64,000 nt of DNA, taken from NCBI RefSeq assembly GCF_001050135.1, contig NZ_CP012040.1, positions 186,001 through 250,000 of the forward strand, in the 5' to 3' direction. Positions within the stretch are counted from its first letter, which is position 1; each line of letters starts with the position of its first letter. Shown piece after piece: positions 17,748 to 27,689 of this stretch. Origin of the DNA: Cyclobacterium amurskyense. GTDB lineage: Bacteria; Bacteroidota; Bacteroidia; Cytophagales; Cyclobacteriaceae. Position numbers and translations under genes: made by a program. The notes below the pieces were generated by a model. The model made no database searches and was not told the origin of the DNA. It saw nothing but the letters and a program-made list of their open reading frames with translations.

Positions 17748-18205
17748 ATTCCAAGTATTTATCGTTTTGGTAAAGTAATTGGAGACCAAATAGCGTATTC
17801 CTACACTACTTGGCCTTCTAATTATTTATGAATATCAAGGAATAAATTGGTAAATTCTGCGCAAATCACGTATTTAAATCTTCATTTTGCGGAAATACCT
17901 AAGTCACTAATAATTGTAAATGAATGGTTTATGTATTTTTTTATAAAAATTTAATGAATAATTTACAAATCCCATCGATATATTACCGATAAATTAATAT
18001 TGTGTTATAATTTAATACATCTGGGTTTCATTTTAATTTTTAGCCAATTTACCGAATTAACTACACAAAAATTAATTCAGGTAAATTGACAAATTTTATT
18101 GTAAAAAACATTTGTTACAAAATATTATACTGTATCGGTCAATTATAATACGTAGACTTCCAGAATCTACATTTCAACCTTCAAATACAGAATATAATCA
18201 AAGTT
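17748..18205. other. AT-rich intergenic region
   Basis: Very AT-rich spacer between the sigma factor start and the end of the hexosaminidase gene. No ORF, tRNA or strong hairpin is seen. It should hold the sigma factor promoter, which I could not pin down. Confidence 0.4.
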
Positions 18206-20818
18206 TCAATTACTTTCTCTTAGCTCCCAATTTTTTGGAGAAACTTTTATTGTCCTGCTACCTTTTCCAGTTTCATCAAACACTTTAAGTGTTACCTCTC
18301 CCTCTATTTCTACTGGCCCAGTATACAGTGCTGACTCTTCATTAGGCTCACTTCCATCAGTGGTATACCTTATTTGTAAGCCGGGGAAATTCACATTGGC
18401 AAACAACTTACCGTCTTCAACTTTTGCGCCAGGAGGTGCTATTCTATAATTATAGCCCCCATTCCACCAACTCAGTTTTGCCAATGCTGTCTGCCCAATT
18501 CTATTTGCAAACTGATTCCAGCCCTTAGCAATATTCTGATCCATTTTAACCAAGTCCGGCTCTTTCTCCCAATCTCTCTCAGCTGCCCATGCACTTTCTG
18601 CAAACCCAAGCATCTTAGGAAACATATAGTATTCCGCCATATCCCTGCCTTTTACGGTTTCTGTCCACAACTGAGCCTCTAGACCTATGATATGGTCTTT
18701 GGCATCAGGGTTAATCCTTACCATGTCTTTAAATTCTTTGGCACGATCTATTGTTCTACCCATACTGGTCTTATAAGTTGTCTTAAACCAATCATAAGGC
18801 GCAAATGCCCAGGCATTTTTGGTATTGACAAAGCCTGCCCAATACAAGCCTGGTTCCTCAGGATCGTTACTATAGGCCAGATCAAAGTAAAAGTTGGACA
18901 CATTACATAGTACCACATCGTAGCCCATATTGGCCAACTGATAACCCAAATCAGGATAATCAAACATATTGTTCCATATATAAGGAACGACCTTTTTCCC
19001 TGCAAAGGCCGGGTTAGGTTTATACACTCCTGACTCATCTTTAAGAAGGACCATTTCTTCCCAAACATGCATTTCTAAATCTCTACCTTCCAACTTTTCC
19101 AATAAAGTACTGAAAAAATACGTTTGTAAGTTTTTGGGATCTTTGATTTCGGGTAGCTTTTTCAATAATTCTCTTGCCTGAGGAGAGGCTGTCCATGCCC
19201 CCTCTGCTACTTCATCTCCTCCGGAGTGCATTTTTTTAAGTTCAAGACCTGCCTCTGCATACATTTTTGTTAATTCGTCAACAACCTTTAGGTAAAAGTC
19301 AAAAGTTGAAGCATTGGCCACATTGACAACATTGTCTTTAAAAGACTGTGCTGACATGTATTGGGACTTGTCTTCCGGATCCACGAGACGATAAGCTTCA
19401 GCTTCCTCTGTTCTACCCTCTTCCATTAAATCTAAATATCTTTTCTCCATGGACTTGATGGCCGCTCTGGCATGTCCTGGAAAATTCAACACAGGAATAA
19501 CTGTGATGTGTCGTTCTTTCGCATATTTCAGGATATCAACAAATTCATCTTTTGTGTAAAACCCACTTCCATTTTTCCCTTCCATATAAGCGAATGGTCC
19601 AGAGCCATAACCCGGATGAACAGAAGGATCATCCATACTACTAGCATGTTGTCTCTGACCTCCAACTTCTGTTAATTCAGGAAGTCCTGGAATCTCCAAT
19701 CTCCATCCTTCATCCTCAGTGGTATAAAACAGAAAATGATTCAGCTTATAATGAGACATGATATCAAGAGTCCTTTTAATGGTCTCTTTCGTTTGGAAAT
19801 TTCGAGCCACATCCATGTGTAAACTCCTAAAGCCAAATCGAGGTGAATCCGCTATATTAATATAAGGTAGACTAAGTGGTAACTTCTGGTTCAAGTAAGC
19901 ATCATTACCTAATAGTGCCAATAAGCTTTGTACTCCGTAAAAAACACCTGCAGGGTCACTACCTGTCAACACAACCCCATTTTGATTGACATCCAATTTG
20001 TAAGCCTCATCGCGCTTACCATTGACTTCCATTTTCGCCAATTTCAACACTATCCCTTGATTATTGCTCACACCTTCATGTGTAGAAAATTTAACTCCTG
20101 TAAGTTCACTTAATTTCTCACTAAGGTATTTTGCCTCATTGGAAAGGCCATTTTCAAATTCTATGGCAAGTTTTTCCTCAAGTATAAATTGACCATTTCC
20201 TTTCCTTACACTAAATGGTGTAGGTATAATTGGCAATAATTCTTCTTTATCTAATTTTACCAAATTCTCATTGCGTTCATATTGACTTTCCGCAGAATAG
20301 GGAGCTTCTTCGTCCATGGCACCTCTCAGGCGTTGTTCATCCCTTAAAAATGGCTTAACCTCCAAGTTTTTTACGGGAATAACTTCTTCAGATGTTCCAT
20401 CCTCACTGTAAAAAACAAAATACATACCCATAGGTGCATCTGTTTCTTTTATCACCCCTTCAATCCCAACATAAGGAATTAAAATACTCTCCCCTGGAGC
20501 TAGCGCGAAGCCATCAATTGGGCTAAGCTTGTACCAATCTCCATTAATATGGGTGATTTTGGCATTTTCACTCGATAAGATTCCTCTTGGGGCCATACTA
20601 AAAAACAGGTCCCAACCTTTTTCCCCAAGCGGATACTGACTGCGGTTTTCTATTCCAAAACTGGCTTCAAATTGCCCCTCTTCTTCCGTAAAGTTGGTTT
20701 TTACTTCCCAATCGATATAAATGGAATCAACAGCCTCCTTCCAATTTGTAGAGGGTTGGCAGGAAAAAAAGCAGCTTATTAAAAGTAAGTAGGCAACGAT
20801 CCGAGTGATTTTATTCAT
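18206..20818 (-). CDS. GH20 beta-N-acetylhexosaminidase, lipoprotein
   Basis: An 870-residue exo-hexosaminidase that removes terminal GlcNAc/GalNAc by substrate-assisted catalysis. Lipobox CFFSC is at residue 20. Domains: chitobiase-type N-terminal carbohydrate-binding domain (about 30-155), GH20 domain 2 (about 195-325), TIM-barrel (about 328-770) with MHSGGDEVAEGAW where Asp535-Glu536 are the catalytic pair, and a small C-terminal Ig-like domain (IRYTTDGSEPNEESALYTGP). The chitobiase-like four-domain layout explains the length. It is divergent from the NagX-like gene across 75 bp, which suggests joint control. Confidence 0.95.
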   Translation of the reverse strand: MNKITRIVAYLLLISCFFSCQPSTNWKEAVDSIYIDWEVKTNFTEEEGQFEASFGIENRSQYPLGEKGWDLFFSMAPRGILSSENAKITHINGDWYKLSPIDGFALAPGESILIPYVGIEGVIKETDAPMGMYFVFYSEDGTSEEVIPVKNLEVKPFLRDEQRLRGAMDEEAPYSAESQYERNENLVKLDKEELLPIIPTPFSVRKGNGQFILEEKLAIEFENGLSNEAKYLSEKLSELTGVKFSTHEGVSNNQGIVLKLAKMEVNGKRDEAYKLDVNQNGVVLTGSDPAGVFYGVQSLLALLGNDAYLNQKLPLSLPYINIADSPRFGFRSLHMDVARNFQTKETIKRTLDIMSHYKLNHFLFYTTEDEGWRLEIPGLPELTEVGGQRQHASSMDDPSVHPGYGSGPFAYMEGKNGSGFYTKDEFVDILKYAKERHITVIPVLNFPGHARAAIKSMEKRYLDLMEEGRTEEAEAYRLVDPEDKSQYMSAQSFKDNVVNVANASTFDFYLKVVDELTKMYAEAGLELKKMHSGGDEVAEGAWTASPQARELLKKLPEIKDPKNLQTYFFSTLLEKLEGRDLEMHVWEEMVLLKDESGVYKPNPAFAGKKVVPYIWNNMFDYPDLGYQLANMGYDVVLCNVSNFYFDLAYSNDPEEPGLYWAGFVNTKNAWAFAPYDWFKTTYKTSMGRTIDRAKEFKDMVRINPDAKDHIIGLEAQLWTETVKGRDMAEYYMFPKMLGFAESAWAAERDWEKEPDLVKMDQNIAKGWNQFANRIGQTALAKLSWWNGGYNYRIAPPGAKVEDGKLFANVNFPGLQIRYTTDGSEPNEESALYTGPVEIEGEVTLKVFDETGKGSRTIKVSPKNWELRESN

Positions 20819-20893
20819 AATTAAATTGTTTAAGTAGCCTTATTATTACACCTCATGGTATTAAATTGACTATTAAATAAAAAAATATATTGT

Positions 20894-21991
20894 ATGAAGC
20901 CTACAATTACTAGATTAATATCTCTGGATGCTCTCCGGGGTTTTACCATTGCCGCCATGATTCTGGTCAACTACCCGGGATCTTGGAGCCATGTATATCC
21001 ACCTTTATTGCATGCAGAATGGAATGGAATGACAATGACAGATTTCATTTTTCCATTTTTCATTTTTATGGTGGGTGTCTCAGTGGCCTTTGCCTATTCT
21101 AAAAGACTAGAAGAAGGGGTGCCTAAAAGTGGTATGTATAAGAAAATATTTACTCGCGCGGTAAAACTCTTTGTCTTAGGGATATTTCTAAACCTTATTC
21201 CTGATTTTGACTTTTCAAACATGAGGATCGCTGGGGTTTTACAAAGAATAGCAATTGTCTTCTTAGCTAGTTCATTTTTATTCTTAAATACAGACTGGAA
21301 AAAACAAGCCTACTTAGGTGGGGGAATACTTGTTTTATATTGGTTATGCATGACTTTGATACCTACTCCTGGAGAAGGAGTGGTTATGTTGGAACCTGGA
21401 AGAAACCTTGCTGCCTGGATTGACAGTATGTTTTTACCAGGAAGAATGTGGGAAGGATCTTGGGATCCTGAAGGATTTTTCACTACTCTTCCAGCAATTG
21501 TAACAGGAATTTTAGGCCTTCTAGCCGGGAAAATCTTACTCTCCGATAAAAATGAAAACTTAAAATCCAATTATCTCATGTCAATAGGACTTGTAATTGT
21601 TCTTACAGGCTTACTTTGGGCACAAGTATTCCCTATTAACAAACACCTTTGGACCAGTTCATTCACATTGATCACAGGAGGAGCTGGATTTATCGCTTTG
21701 GGAGCAAGTTACTTCTTAGTAGATATCCTTGGTAAAAAGAAAGGCACCTCCATTGGAATCATCTTTGGAGCCAATGCCATTACAGTTTACGTTTTAGCTG
21801 ATGTATTATCATTGATTTTTTACACCCTTGAAGTAGGTGGTCAATCCCTAAACATGTATTTTATAGATGTATTTACGGGTATAGGACTTCCTGTCAATCT
21901 TGTTAGTATGCTGTATGCCATCTTGTTTGTCATGGTTAATTTCATTCCGGCCTATATCCTGTTTAAGAACAAGATCTTCATTAAACTATAA
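20894..21991 (+). CDS. nagX: NagX/HGSNAT-like membrane acyltransferase (DUF5009)
   Basis: A 365-residue integral membrane protein with about ten hydrophobic helices. It starts SLDALRGFTIAAMILVN, then LHAEWNGMTMTDFIFPFFIFMVG, the signature of the family that includes human heparan-alpha-glucosaminide N-acetyltransferase and bacterial NagX. It probably acetylates amino sugars across the inner membrane or aids their uptake. The gene is divergent from the GH20 hexosaminidase and followed 4 nt later by a propeller gene, so a link to GlcNAc-type sugars is likely. Confidence 0.85.
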   Translation: MKPTITRLISLDALRGFTIAAMILVNYPGSWSHVYPPLLHAEWNGMTMTDFIFPFFIFMVGVSVAFAYSKRLEEGVPKSGMYKKIFTRAVKLFVLGIFLNLIPDFDFSNMRIAGVLQRIAIVFLASSFLFLNTDWKKQAYLGGGILVLYWLCMTLIPTPGEGVVMLEPGRNLAAWIDSMFLPGRMWEGSWDPEGFFTTLPAIVTGILGLLAGKILLSDKNENLKSNYLMSIGLVIVLTGLLWAQVFPINKHLWTSSFTLITGGAGFIALGASYFLVDILGKKKGTSIGIIFGANAITVYVLADVLSLIFYTLEVGGQSLNMYFIDVFTGIGLPVNLVSMLYAILFVMVNFIPAYILFKNKIFIKL

Positions 21992-21995
21992 CCCA

Positions 21996-23858
21996 ATGAT
22001 TTCCCGTAACCTTTGTTTCTATTTTCGCTTATTGTTTCTGTTTGGCTTGCCTCTTGCAGGTTTCAGCCAAACAGGCAGTATCCAGGAGCCAGTTCGCTAT
22101 ATAGGAGGCAATAGTGTTGACCCAGATAAGCATGAGGGCAGACTGAGGTATGCAATAGGTGTAGATAGCAGGCAAACGTTACGGGCAAACAGAACCAACC
22201 CGCAAATGGCCGAAGATTTCGGTTGGACTTACAATCATGCCTCTAACCTTGCCTATTGGGAAGGGAAGTTTTACCAGCAATACCTAAGCAACCCTGTAGA
22301 TGAGCACATTGCTCCTGGACAGACCTTATTGACAAGTTCAAAGGACGGTCGAAATTGGAGCAAACCGGAAGTGATCTTCCCTCCTTACAAAGCTCCTGCG
22401 GGAGTTAGCATCCCTGAGGGCTACGATGGCTATATGATGCACCAAAGAATGGGGTTTTATGTAAGCAAAAACGGCAAATTACTCACAATAGCATTTTACG
22501 GACATACCGAAGATCCCTTTGAAAAAGGAGGGATTGGCAGGGTTGTAAGAGAAGTAAACAAAGATGGAAGCTATGGACCAATATACTTTATCCGGTACAA
22601 TAGCCATACCAACTGGAATGCTTCCAATACCTCTTTCCCCTTTTATAAAACATCTGATGACAAAGCATTCATAGCGGCATGTGATGAATTACTAGGTAAT
22701 ACTTTAGTCACTCTACAATGGCGGGATGAAGACAATGGCCTTGATGGCTTTTATTCGGGAGAACGCGGCGGTGAAGCATTTTCGTATTACTCCCGAAAGG
22801 ATGGTAAAATCGTTGGCTTTTGGAAACGTTCGGTCACTGCCATATCAGAAGATGGAGGGAAACATTTTTCCAAAACAGTCAAGGCTTCTACCCTTACCAT
22901 GGCAGGTGGAAAAGTCTGGGCTCAGCAAACGGAAGATGAGCGGTATGCTTTAAGCTACAACCCTATAGACATTGATGAATACAGGTATCCACTTATTGTA
23001 ATCAGTTCGGATGATGGAGTAATTTTTGATGACATGGTATTGGTTCAGGGAGAAGTCCCCGCCAGAAGGTTTTATGGAAGATGGAAGGATTTTGGACCTT
23101 GCTATGTAAGGGGCATCGTAAAAGGCAATGGCAACCCGCCAGGTGATGACATGTGGCTCACTTATAGCATGAACAAAGAAGACATGTGGGTAAGCAAAGT
23201 ACCGACGCCTATCAGGTACACCATCAATGGCCCTGTTAATGACTCCTTTGACCAACTTATTGAAAATGGATCCATCACTAACTGGAACATTTATTCTCCC
23301 AAATGGGCTCCTGTAAATGTGGTGAAGTCCCCTCTCAGTAAGGGCTTGTCATTGCAACTCGCTGATGAGGACCCCTATGATTATGCAAGGGCTATTCGGG
23401 TTTTTGAAACCAGTCAAAACGTAGAAATCAAATGGGATTTTATGGTACCTACCAACAACAATGGTTTGATGGAAATGGACATTACGGACCAGTTTGGCAA
23501 TCGTCCCATAAGGCTGAAATTGACTGAATCAGGGGATTTGATTTATTTATCAGGTCACACTGAAGTTAATTTAGGAAAAGTTAACCCAGAAAAATGGAAT
23601 AGCATAAAGTTAAACATTCATGCTAGCGTTAATGGGTATTTTGATCTCTATTGGAATGGGGAGTTGAAAGGAAAAATGATCCCACTTACAGAGGCTGTTA
23701 AGTCTGTGGAACGTATTTCTTTCAGAACGGGGAATTACAGAGACCTTCCAAACAGAAAAACACCCAATGAAGATCCAGAGCCACCATTACCTGGAGCTGA
23801 TGAAAAAGTCCCTTTAGGTGTGTTTTATATTGACAATGTTGCCGTAAACCCTAATTAA
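21996..23858 (+). CDS. Secreted sialidase-like propeller with C-terminal lectin-like domain
   Basis: A 620-residue exported protein. I place the start at 21996 (MISRNLCFYFRLLFLFGLPLAGFSQ), 4 nt after the NagX stop; an ATG at 21900 would sit inside that gene. Residues about 30-400 form a propeller with SSKDGRNWSKP and SEDGGKHFSKT Asp-box-like turns. Residues about 420-610 look like a concanavalin/laminin-G-like sandwich (NVEIKWDFMVPTNNNG, WNSIKLNIHASVNGYFDLYWNG). The family is not recognised beyond the sialidase-like fold. It probably binds or hydrolyses the same glycan targeted by the GH20 enzyme across the shared divergent promoter. Confidence 0.75.
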   Translation: MISRNLCFYFRLLFLFGLPLAGFSQTGSIQEPVRYIGGNSVDPDKHEGRLRYAIGVDSRQTLRANRTNPQMAEDFGWTYNHASNLAYWEGKFYQQYLSNPVDEHIAPGQTLLTSSKDGRNWSKPEVIFPPYKAPAGVSIPEGYDGYMMHQRMGFYVSKNGKLLTIAFYGHTEDPFEKGGIGRVVREVNKDGSYGPIYFIRYNSHTNWNASNTSFPFYKTSDDKAFIAACDELLGNTLVTLQWRDEDNGLDGFYSGERGGEAFSYYSRKDGKIVGFWKRSVTAISEDGGKHFSKTVKASTLTMAGGKVWAQQTEDERYALSYNPIDIDEYRYPLIVISSDDGVIFDDMVLVQGEVPARRFYGRWKDFGPCYVRGIVKGNGNPPGDDMWLTYSMNKEDMWVSKVPTPIRYTINGPVNDSFDQLIENGSITNWNIYSPKWAPVNVVKSPLSKGLSLQLADEDPYDYARAIRVFETSQNVEIKWDFMVPTNNNGLMEMDITDQFGNRPIRLKLTESGDLIYLSGHTEVNLGKVNPEKWNSIKLNIHASVNGYFDLYWNGELKGKMIPLTEAVKSVERISFRTGNYRDLPNRKTPNEDPEPPLPGADEKVPLGVFYIDNVAVNPN

Positions 23859-23881
23859 TGGCTAAACCCGAAGGGGTGATG

Positions 23882-24568
23882 CTATTGTTTTAAATTATAT
23901 GATTTCAAAAGCTGAACAATTGATTTTCGTTGGTACCAGTCATTGTAAACAAATTCAAGCTGTTCAAAGGATTGGCATCCGAATTCAAAATCACTAAAGG
24001 CCTTTACTAATTCAATTACCTTTTTCTTATCCTTTATAGGTTGCTTAAACCTTACCACAGTACTGTGTGCTGTCACAAGCTTATAGCGTTTGTCTAGGGA
24101 TTGCTCTAGCTTAGCTCCTGAAAAAGCATTTCGAAGGTTTTGTCTGAAATGTTCCAAGTATCCATTAACAGGATAACCTTTGATAATCAAACATGAGGCT
24201 GAGGCAAAAACCCCTGTAAAGTCAAGTTTGAATTCTCTTACTCCTCTTAAAGCTTTTTGAATAATTTCATCATACCGGTCAATTTCAATTCCTTCCATAG
24301 AGAAGCCACTGTAGCAAGAGACAATGGGCATAACCGTAACGTGAATATCATCAACTGAATAAAAATACTGATCAGGAAGCACTTCCCTAGCTTGATGAAT
24401 AAATAGTTCAAATGCTTCTTTTATCTTCTTATTTGGCCTAATTAAAAGGGTCAAACCCCTCCTTAGATCCGAAGGGTTATCTAATTCTTTGTCATAATTA
24501 AAACCTTCTTTGTTTATTGAAGATAAAGCCGAACTATGCAGTTTTTTATAATGATTCCTAAGATCCAT
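23882..24568 (-). CDS. 2H phosphoesterase superfamily protein (2'-5' RNA ligase-like)
   Basis: A cytoplasmic 228-residue protein with two H-x-T/S-x motifs, HVTV (76-79) and HSTV (168-171), spaced as in 2H phosphodiesterases that open or form 2',3'-cyclic or 2'-5' RNA linkages or act on other cyclic nucleotides. It has no signal peptide. The start overlaps the stop of the upstream unknown gene by one base (TAATG), so the two are translationally coupled. The N-terminal ~35 residues are outside the domain. Substrate unknown. Confidence 0.78.
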   Translation of the reverse strand: MDLRNHYKKLHSSALSSINKEGFNYDKELDNPSDLRRGLTLLIRPNKKIKEAFELFIHQAREVLPDQYFYSVDDIHVTVMPIVSCYSGFSMEGIEIDRYDEIIQKALRGVREFKLDFTGVFASASCLIIKGYPVNGYLEHFRQNLRNAFSGAKLEQSLDKRYKLVTAHSTVVRFKQPIKDKKKVIELVKAFSDFEFGCQSFEQLEFVYNDWYQRKSIVQLLKSYNLKQ

Positions 24569-25656
24569 TAGACAGAATCATACTTCCTAAAGATCAACTG
24601 AAGCAATTCCATCACCTCCTCAGAGTGGATATCCCAGTTCAAGCTTTTCACAAAACTCTGGTTGAGCAAGTCAATTGCTTCAAAGAAACTATCTGTTGCA
24701 TCCAGTTCGATAATGGCTTGATCCATCAGGTCGGGGTTACCTTGAAAAAGCCTTTTGGTAAACATAATCCGTTGATTAATCCCCATCCCTTCCTTCAGAT
24801 GGGTTATGCTACCTTTCATATAGGGGTTTTCTCCAGAATCAAACTTGGCCCAAACAATGGAAGGGTCTATTGTTTCTATCAAATCCTCATTTGAAGCCTC
24901 TTCCTTTGGTGCTTCTTCTTCCTGATTGTCTATAACTGTTTCCGAGGGTTCAACGATATAGTGCTTGGGCACCGTTTCTTCTACCTTTTCAACAAGTTCA
25001 GGAACTGGTTCATCTTTCAGCTTTTGAGGTACTTCTTTGATAAGTTTATCAAAGTCAAGTGATAAGACATCTTGTAAAGGAGCAAGCAAGGATACCGCTT
25101 GGGTTGAATCATTGGTTTCCTTCTCTAAACCTTCATATAACTTTTGTTTCCATATTATATCTCCAGACTCAGAGGCCCAATCTTCTGCCGCAGGGACCCA
25201 CATTTGCGTGTACCACTTTATGTATTTCTGTAGTTCCTTTACATAGGCAGTAGATTTTTCATGTCTCTCGTCCAATATTTCCTCTATAAAAGCAACTGGG
25301 TCAACCGCAAGAAATATGGTTTTTGTCACTGCTTTACTTAGAAGGGGAGCAAAGTCATTTTGCTCAATCTTAATGGCTCTTGAAAGTACAATCATAAAGT
25401 CTGACAACGCCTCTTTTACCGCCTTGTCCTTGTAATCAAAATAAGGGTTTTGAGTGAATGAGTCAACCTGCTTCTGCCAATCCTCAAAAAGCTCTCGAAT
25501 AACCATTAAGTTAAGTTGAGAGGAAGAGGTTAGCTCTACAATGTCTTGTCCGCTAATGTAACCCTTGTTAATGAAATGATTGTCGCAGATTATTTGAGAA
25601 AAATCTCTGGAATAACTGTCAATATAATCTTGATCTAAAATCATTTGTTTGGTCAT
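24568..25656 (-). CDS. Conserved protein of unknown function coupled to a 2H phosphoesterase
   Basis: A 362-residue soluble protein I do not recognise. The N-terminal half (1-200) is helical and acidic. A Glu/Pro-rich linker at about 215-265 (EVPQKLKDEPVPELVEKVEE, EEEAPKEEASNED) precedes a C-terminal helical domain of about 90 residues (PYMKGSITHLKEGMGINQRIMFTKRLFQG...). That tail resembles a domain seen at the end of several Bacteroidota proteins. It has no transmembrane segment or catalytic motif. It is the first gene of a pair with the 2H phosphoesterase. Confidence 0.7.
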   Translation of the reverse strand: MTKQMILDQDYIDSYSRDFSQIICDNHFINKGYISGQDIVELTSSSQLNLMVIRELFEDWQKQVDSFTQNPYFDYKDKAVKEALSDFMIVLSRAIKIEQNDFAPLLSKAVTKTIFLAVDPVAFIEEILDERHEKSTAYVKELQKYIKWYTQMWVPAAEDWASESGDIIWKQKLYEGLEKETNDSTQAVSLLAPLQDVLSLDFDKLIKEVPQKLKDEPVPELVEKVEETVPKHYIVEPSETVIDNQEEEAPKEEASNEDLIETIDPSIVWAKFDSGENPYMKGSITHLKEGMGINQRIMFTKRLFQGNPDLMDQAIIELDATDSFFEAIDLLNQSFVKSLNWDIHSEEVMELLQLIFRKYDSV

Positions 25657-26414
25657 ATTACTTGTGTTTCTCCCTTTTATATAGAGGTAAAGTTATGTAA
25701 TTTATTCTTTAAACCCCGATTCAAAGACATTAATAAGTAACAATAGTTAGCTGACCTGAATCAAGGTAAATTTGAAATCATTTTCTCCCCTTATAGTTTT
25801 TTGAAAATAACCTCAGCAATAAAAAACTGCCTGAGACCTATTCAATGGCCTAATATTTTTAGCTCAGAAAAGATTCGGTTTATGTTAAAAAGTAAGCCCA
25901 TACACTATATCATTTCCCTGTCCCATAGAAAAACATGAAATCACCATAAAATCAGCCATTCGAAGGCTTGATAAAATACCAAACTTTAGAGTCCTCGGGC
26001 AAGGTTGAACCCGAAATATGCAATAGACATTCTATTACGTGCTGAAATCGCTTTAAAATCAGCCACTTCGTTGCTGTTTTCAATTTCACCATAGCGGTGC
26101 TATGCTAAAATCTCCAAACAGCCTGATTTTCTTGCGATTGCAACACTTCCCGTAAACACGGGACAGGCTATCACGAATTCTATTACATAATCCGGGTTGA
26201 ACTAGCAAGGAGTGACCTAATCCGAGGTGGTATTATCAAATAATAGATGGCCTTTTGCCTATTTCAGGTTTAATCTGGCTTTAATTTTTATTAATAAATA
26301 TAAATCAATTAATTTCGTCTGCTTATAATTTACTAATTTTCCTGTTGACCTTGATTCATTCTTTCTGTTTGGTCAACTACAGTAGTAAAGATTTTTTACC
26401 ATTATTCAGAATTT
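25657..26414. other. Intergenic region with repeat copy B and AT-rich flanks
   Basis: It holds the dispersed repeat (26005-26201, annotated separately) and, at about 26229-26271, a second partial repeat end (AATAGATGG...TGCCTATTTCAGGTTTAA). No ORF with coding character is seen. The final ~100 bp must include the tdk promoter, but no clear TAnnTTTG motif was found. Confidence 0.5.
26005..26201. repeat. Dispersed intergenic repeat, copy B (inverted relative to copy A)
   Basis: About 197 bp, matching copy A in reverse complement over nearly its whole length, including the ends (TTGAACCCGAAATATGCAAT ... TAATCCGGGTTGAA) and the internal GCTATG/CATAGC hairpin. Relative to copy A it lacks about 20 bp, including the CTGAC/GTCAG stem. 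It has no coding content. Confidence 0.85.
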
Positions 26415-26996
26415 ATGTTTATTGAACCATCTTTAGGAAAAACCGGCCGAAAAGGGCAATTAGAGGTAATATGCGGTTCAATGTTTTCTGGTAAAACAGA
26501 AGAATTGATAAGAAGACTTAACAGGGCGTTAATCGCCAAACAAAAGGTGGAAATATTTAAACCTGCCATCGATAAAAGGTATGATGACAATAATGTAGTC
26601 TCACATGATGAAAACATTATCCGATCTACCCCTGTACAATTTGCTGAAGACATTTTGCTTCTAGCAGGTAATTGCGATGTGGTAGGAATTGACGAAGTTC
26701 AGTTTTTTGATGCCCAAATAATTCCTGTTGTAGAAAAACTTGCCAAGACTGGTACTCGGGTAATTATTGCCGGTCTAGACATGGACTTTAAAGGGAAGCC
26801 TTTTGAGCCGATGCCTCAATTAATGGCAATGGCTGAATATGTCACTAAAGTACATGCTATATGTATGAAATGCGGTGATCTTGCTTCTTTTAGTTACAGA
26901 TTGTCTGCGGAAAAAACCAAGGTAATGCTGGGAGAAAAAGAAAGCTATGAGGCCCGTTGTCGCAGGTGTTTTTTTGACCTAGATGTAACCACTTAA
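26415..26996 (+). CDS. tdk: Thymidine kinase
   Basis: Salvage enzyme phosphorylating thymidine with ATP, 193 residues, type II (bacterial) family. It has the P-loop GSMFSGKTEELIRRL, the KRYDDNNVVSHD segment, the Walker-B-like DVVGIDEVQFFD and AGLDMDFKGKPF lasso region, and two zinc CxxC pairs (CMKCG and CRRCF). The stop overlaps the recO start by one base (TAATG), forming a two-gene operon. Confidence 0.97.
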   Translation: MFIEPSLGKTGRKGQLEVICGSMFSGKTEELIRRLNRALIAKQKVEIFKPAIDKRYDDNNVVSHDENIIRSTPVQFAEDILLLAGNCDVVGIDEVQFFDAQIIPVVEKLAKTGTRVIIAGLDMDFKGKPFEPMPQLMAMAEYVTKVHAICMKCGDLASFSYRLSAEKTKVMLGEKESYEARCRRCFFDLDVTT

Positions 26997-27682
26997 TGCT
27001 TAAAAAAACTACTGGAATTGTAATTGGGTATACAAAATACAGAGAAACTTCGATTATCACGAAAATCTTCACAAGAGAACTTGGGCTCAAATCCTATGTG
27101 GTAAATGGAGTGAGGAGTAATAAATCATCTTCCAAAGTCGCCCTTTTTCAACCCTTAACCTTGGTGGATCTTGTCGTTTATGATAAAGAGAATGCCAACA
27201 TCCATAGAATTTCTGAAATAAAATCAGACATAAGTTTTCAACGCATCCCATTTGATTTTATCCGTTCTGGCATTAGTATGTTTATGGCTGAAATATTGGG
27301 AAAGGTTGTTTTTGACAATTACCAGAATGAATTGCTGTTTGACCATCTTAAGAACCAAATTTTAGCCCTTGATGCAGAACTGTACCAACCGGGATTATTC
27401 GCTCTACATTTTTTGATAGGTACTTCCCGCTATTTAGGTTTTGAACCTGAGGACGCAAATGACTTTTTTTTACAACTACCCGTTGATCAATCAAGTAGTA
27501 ATTACACAAAAAAAAGCCTGTTCCTTAACCAGATTTTAGAAAGCGAACCTCATTCACCCACAGAGGTGCCCGGCAATATAAAAAGGCAATTATTAGACGA
27601 TTGGATATTGTTCTACAAAATCCATATCGATGGATTTGGAGAAATAAAATCCTTATCTGTATTACGCACATTACTCGCCTAA
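26996..27682 (+). CDS. recO: DNA repair protein RecO
   Basis: A 228-residue recombination mediator that helps load RecA in the RecF pathway. The N-terminal OB fold is recognisable (TTGIVIGYTKYRETSIITKIFTRELG, VNGVRSNKSSSKVALFQPLTLVDLVVYDKE), followed by the helical C-terminal domain (LFALHFLIGTSRYLGFEPED). The usual zinc cysteines are absent, as in many Bacteroidota RecO proteins. Coupled to tdk by a one-base overlap; convergent with the next gene with only 7 nt between. Confidence 0.93.
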   Translation: MLKKTTGIVIGYTKYRETSIITKIFTRELGLKSYVVNGVRSNKSSSKVALFQPLTLVDLVVYDKENANIHRISEIKSDISFQRIPFDFIRSGISMFMAEILGKVVFDNYQNELLFDHLKNQILALDAELYQPGLFALHFLIGTSRYLGFEPEDANDFFLQLPVDQSSSNYTKKSLFLNQILESEPHSPTEVPGNIKRQLLDDWILFYKIHIDGFGEIKSLSVLRTLLA

Positions 27683-27689
27683 AACCAGC

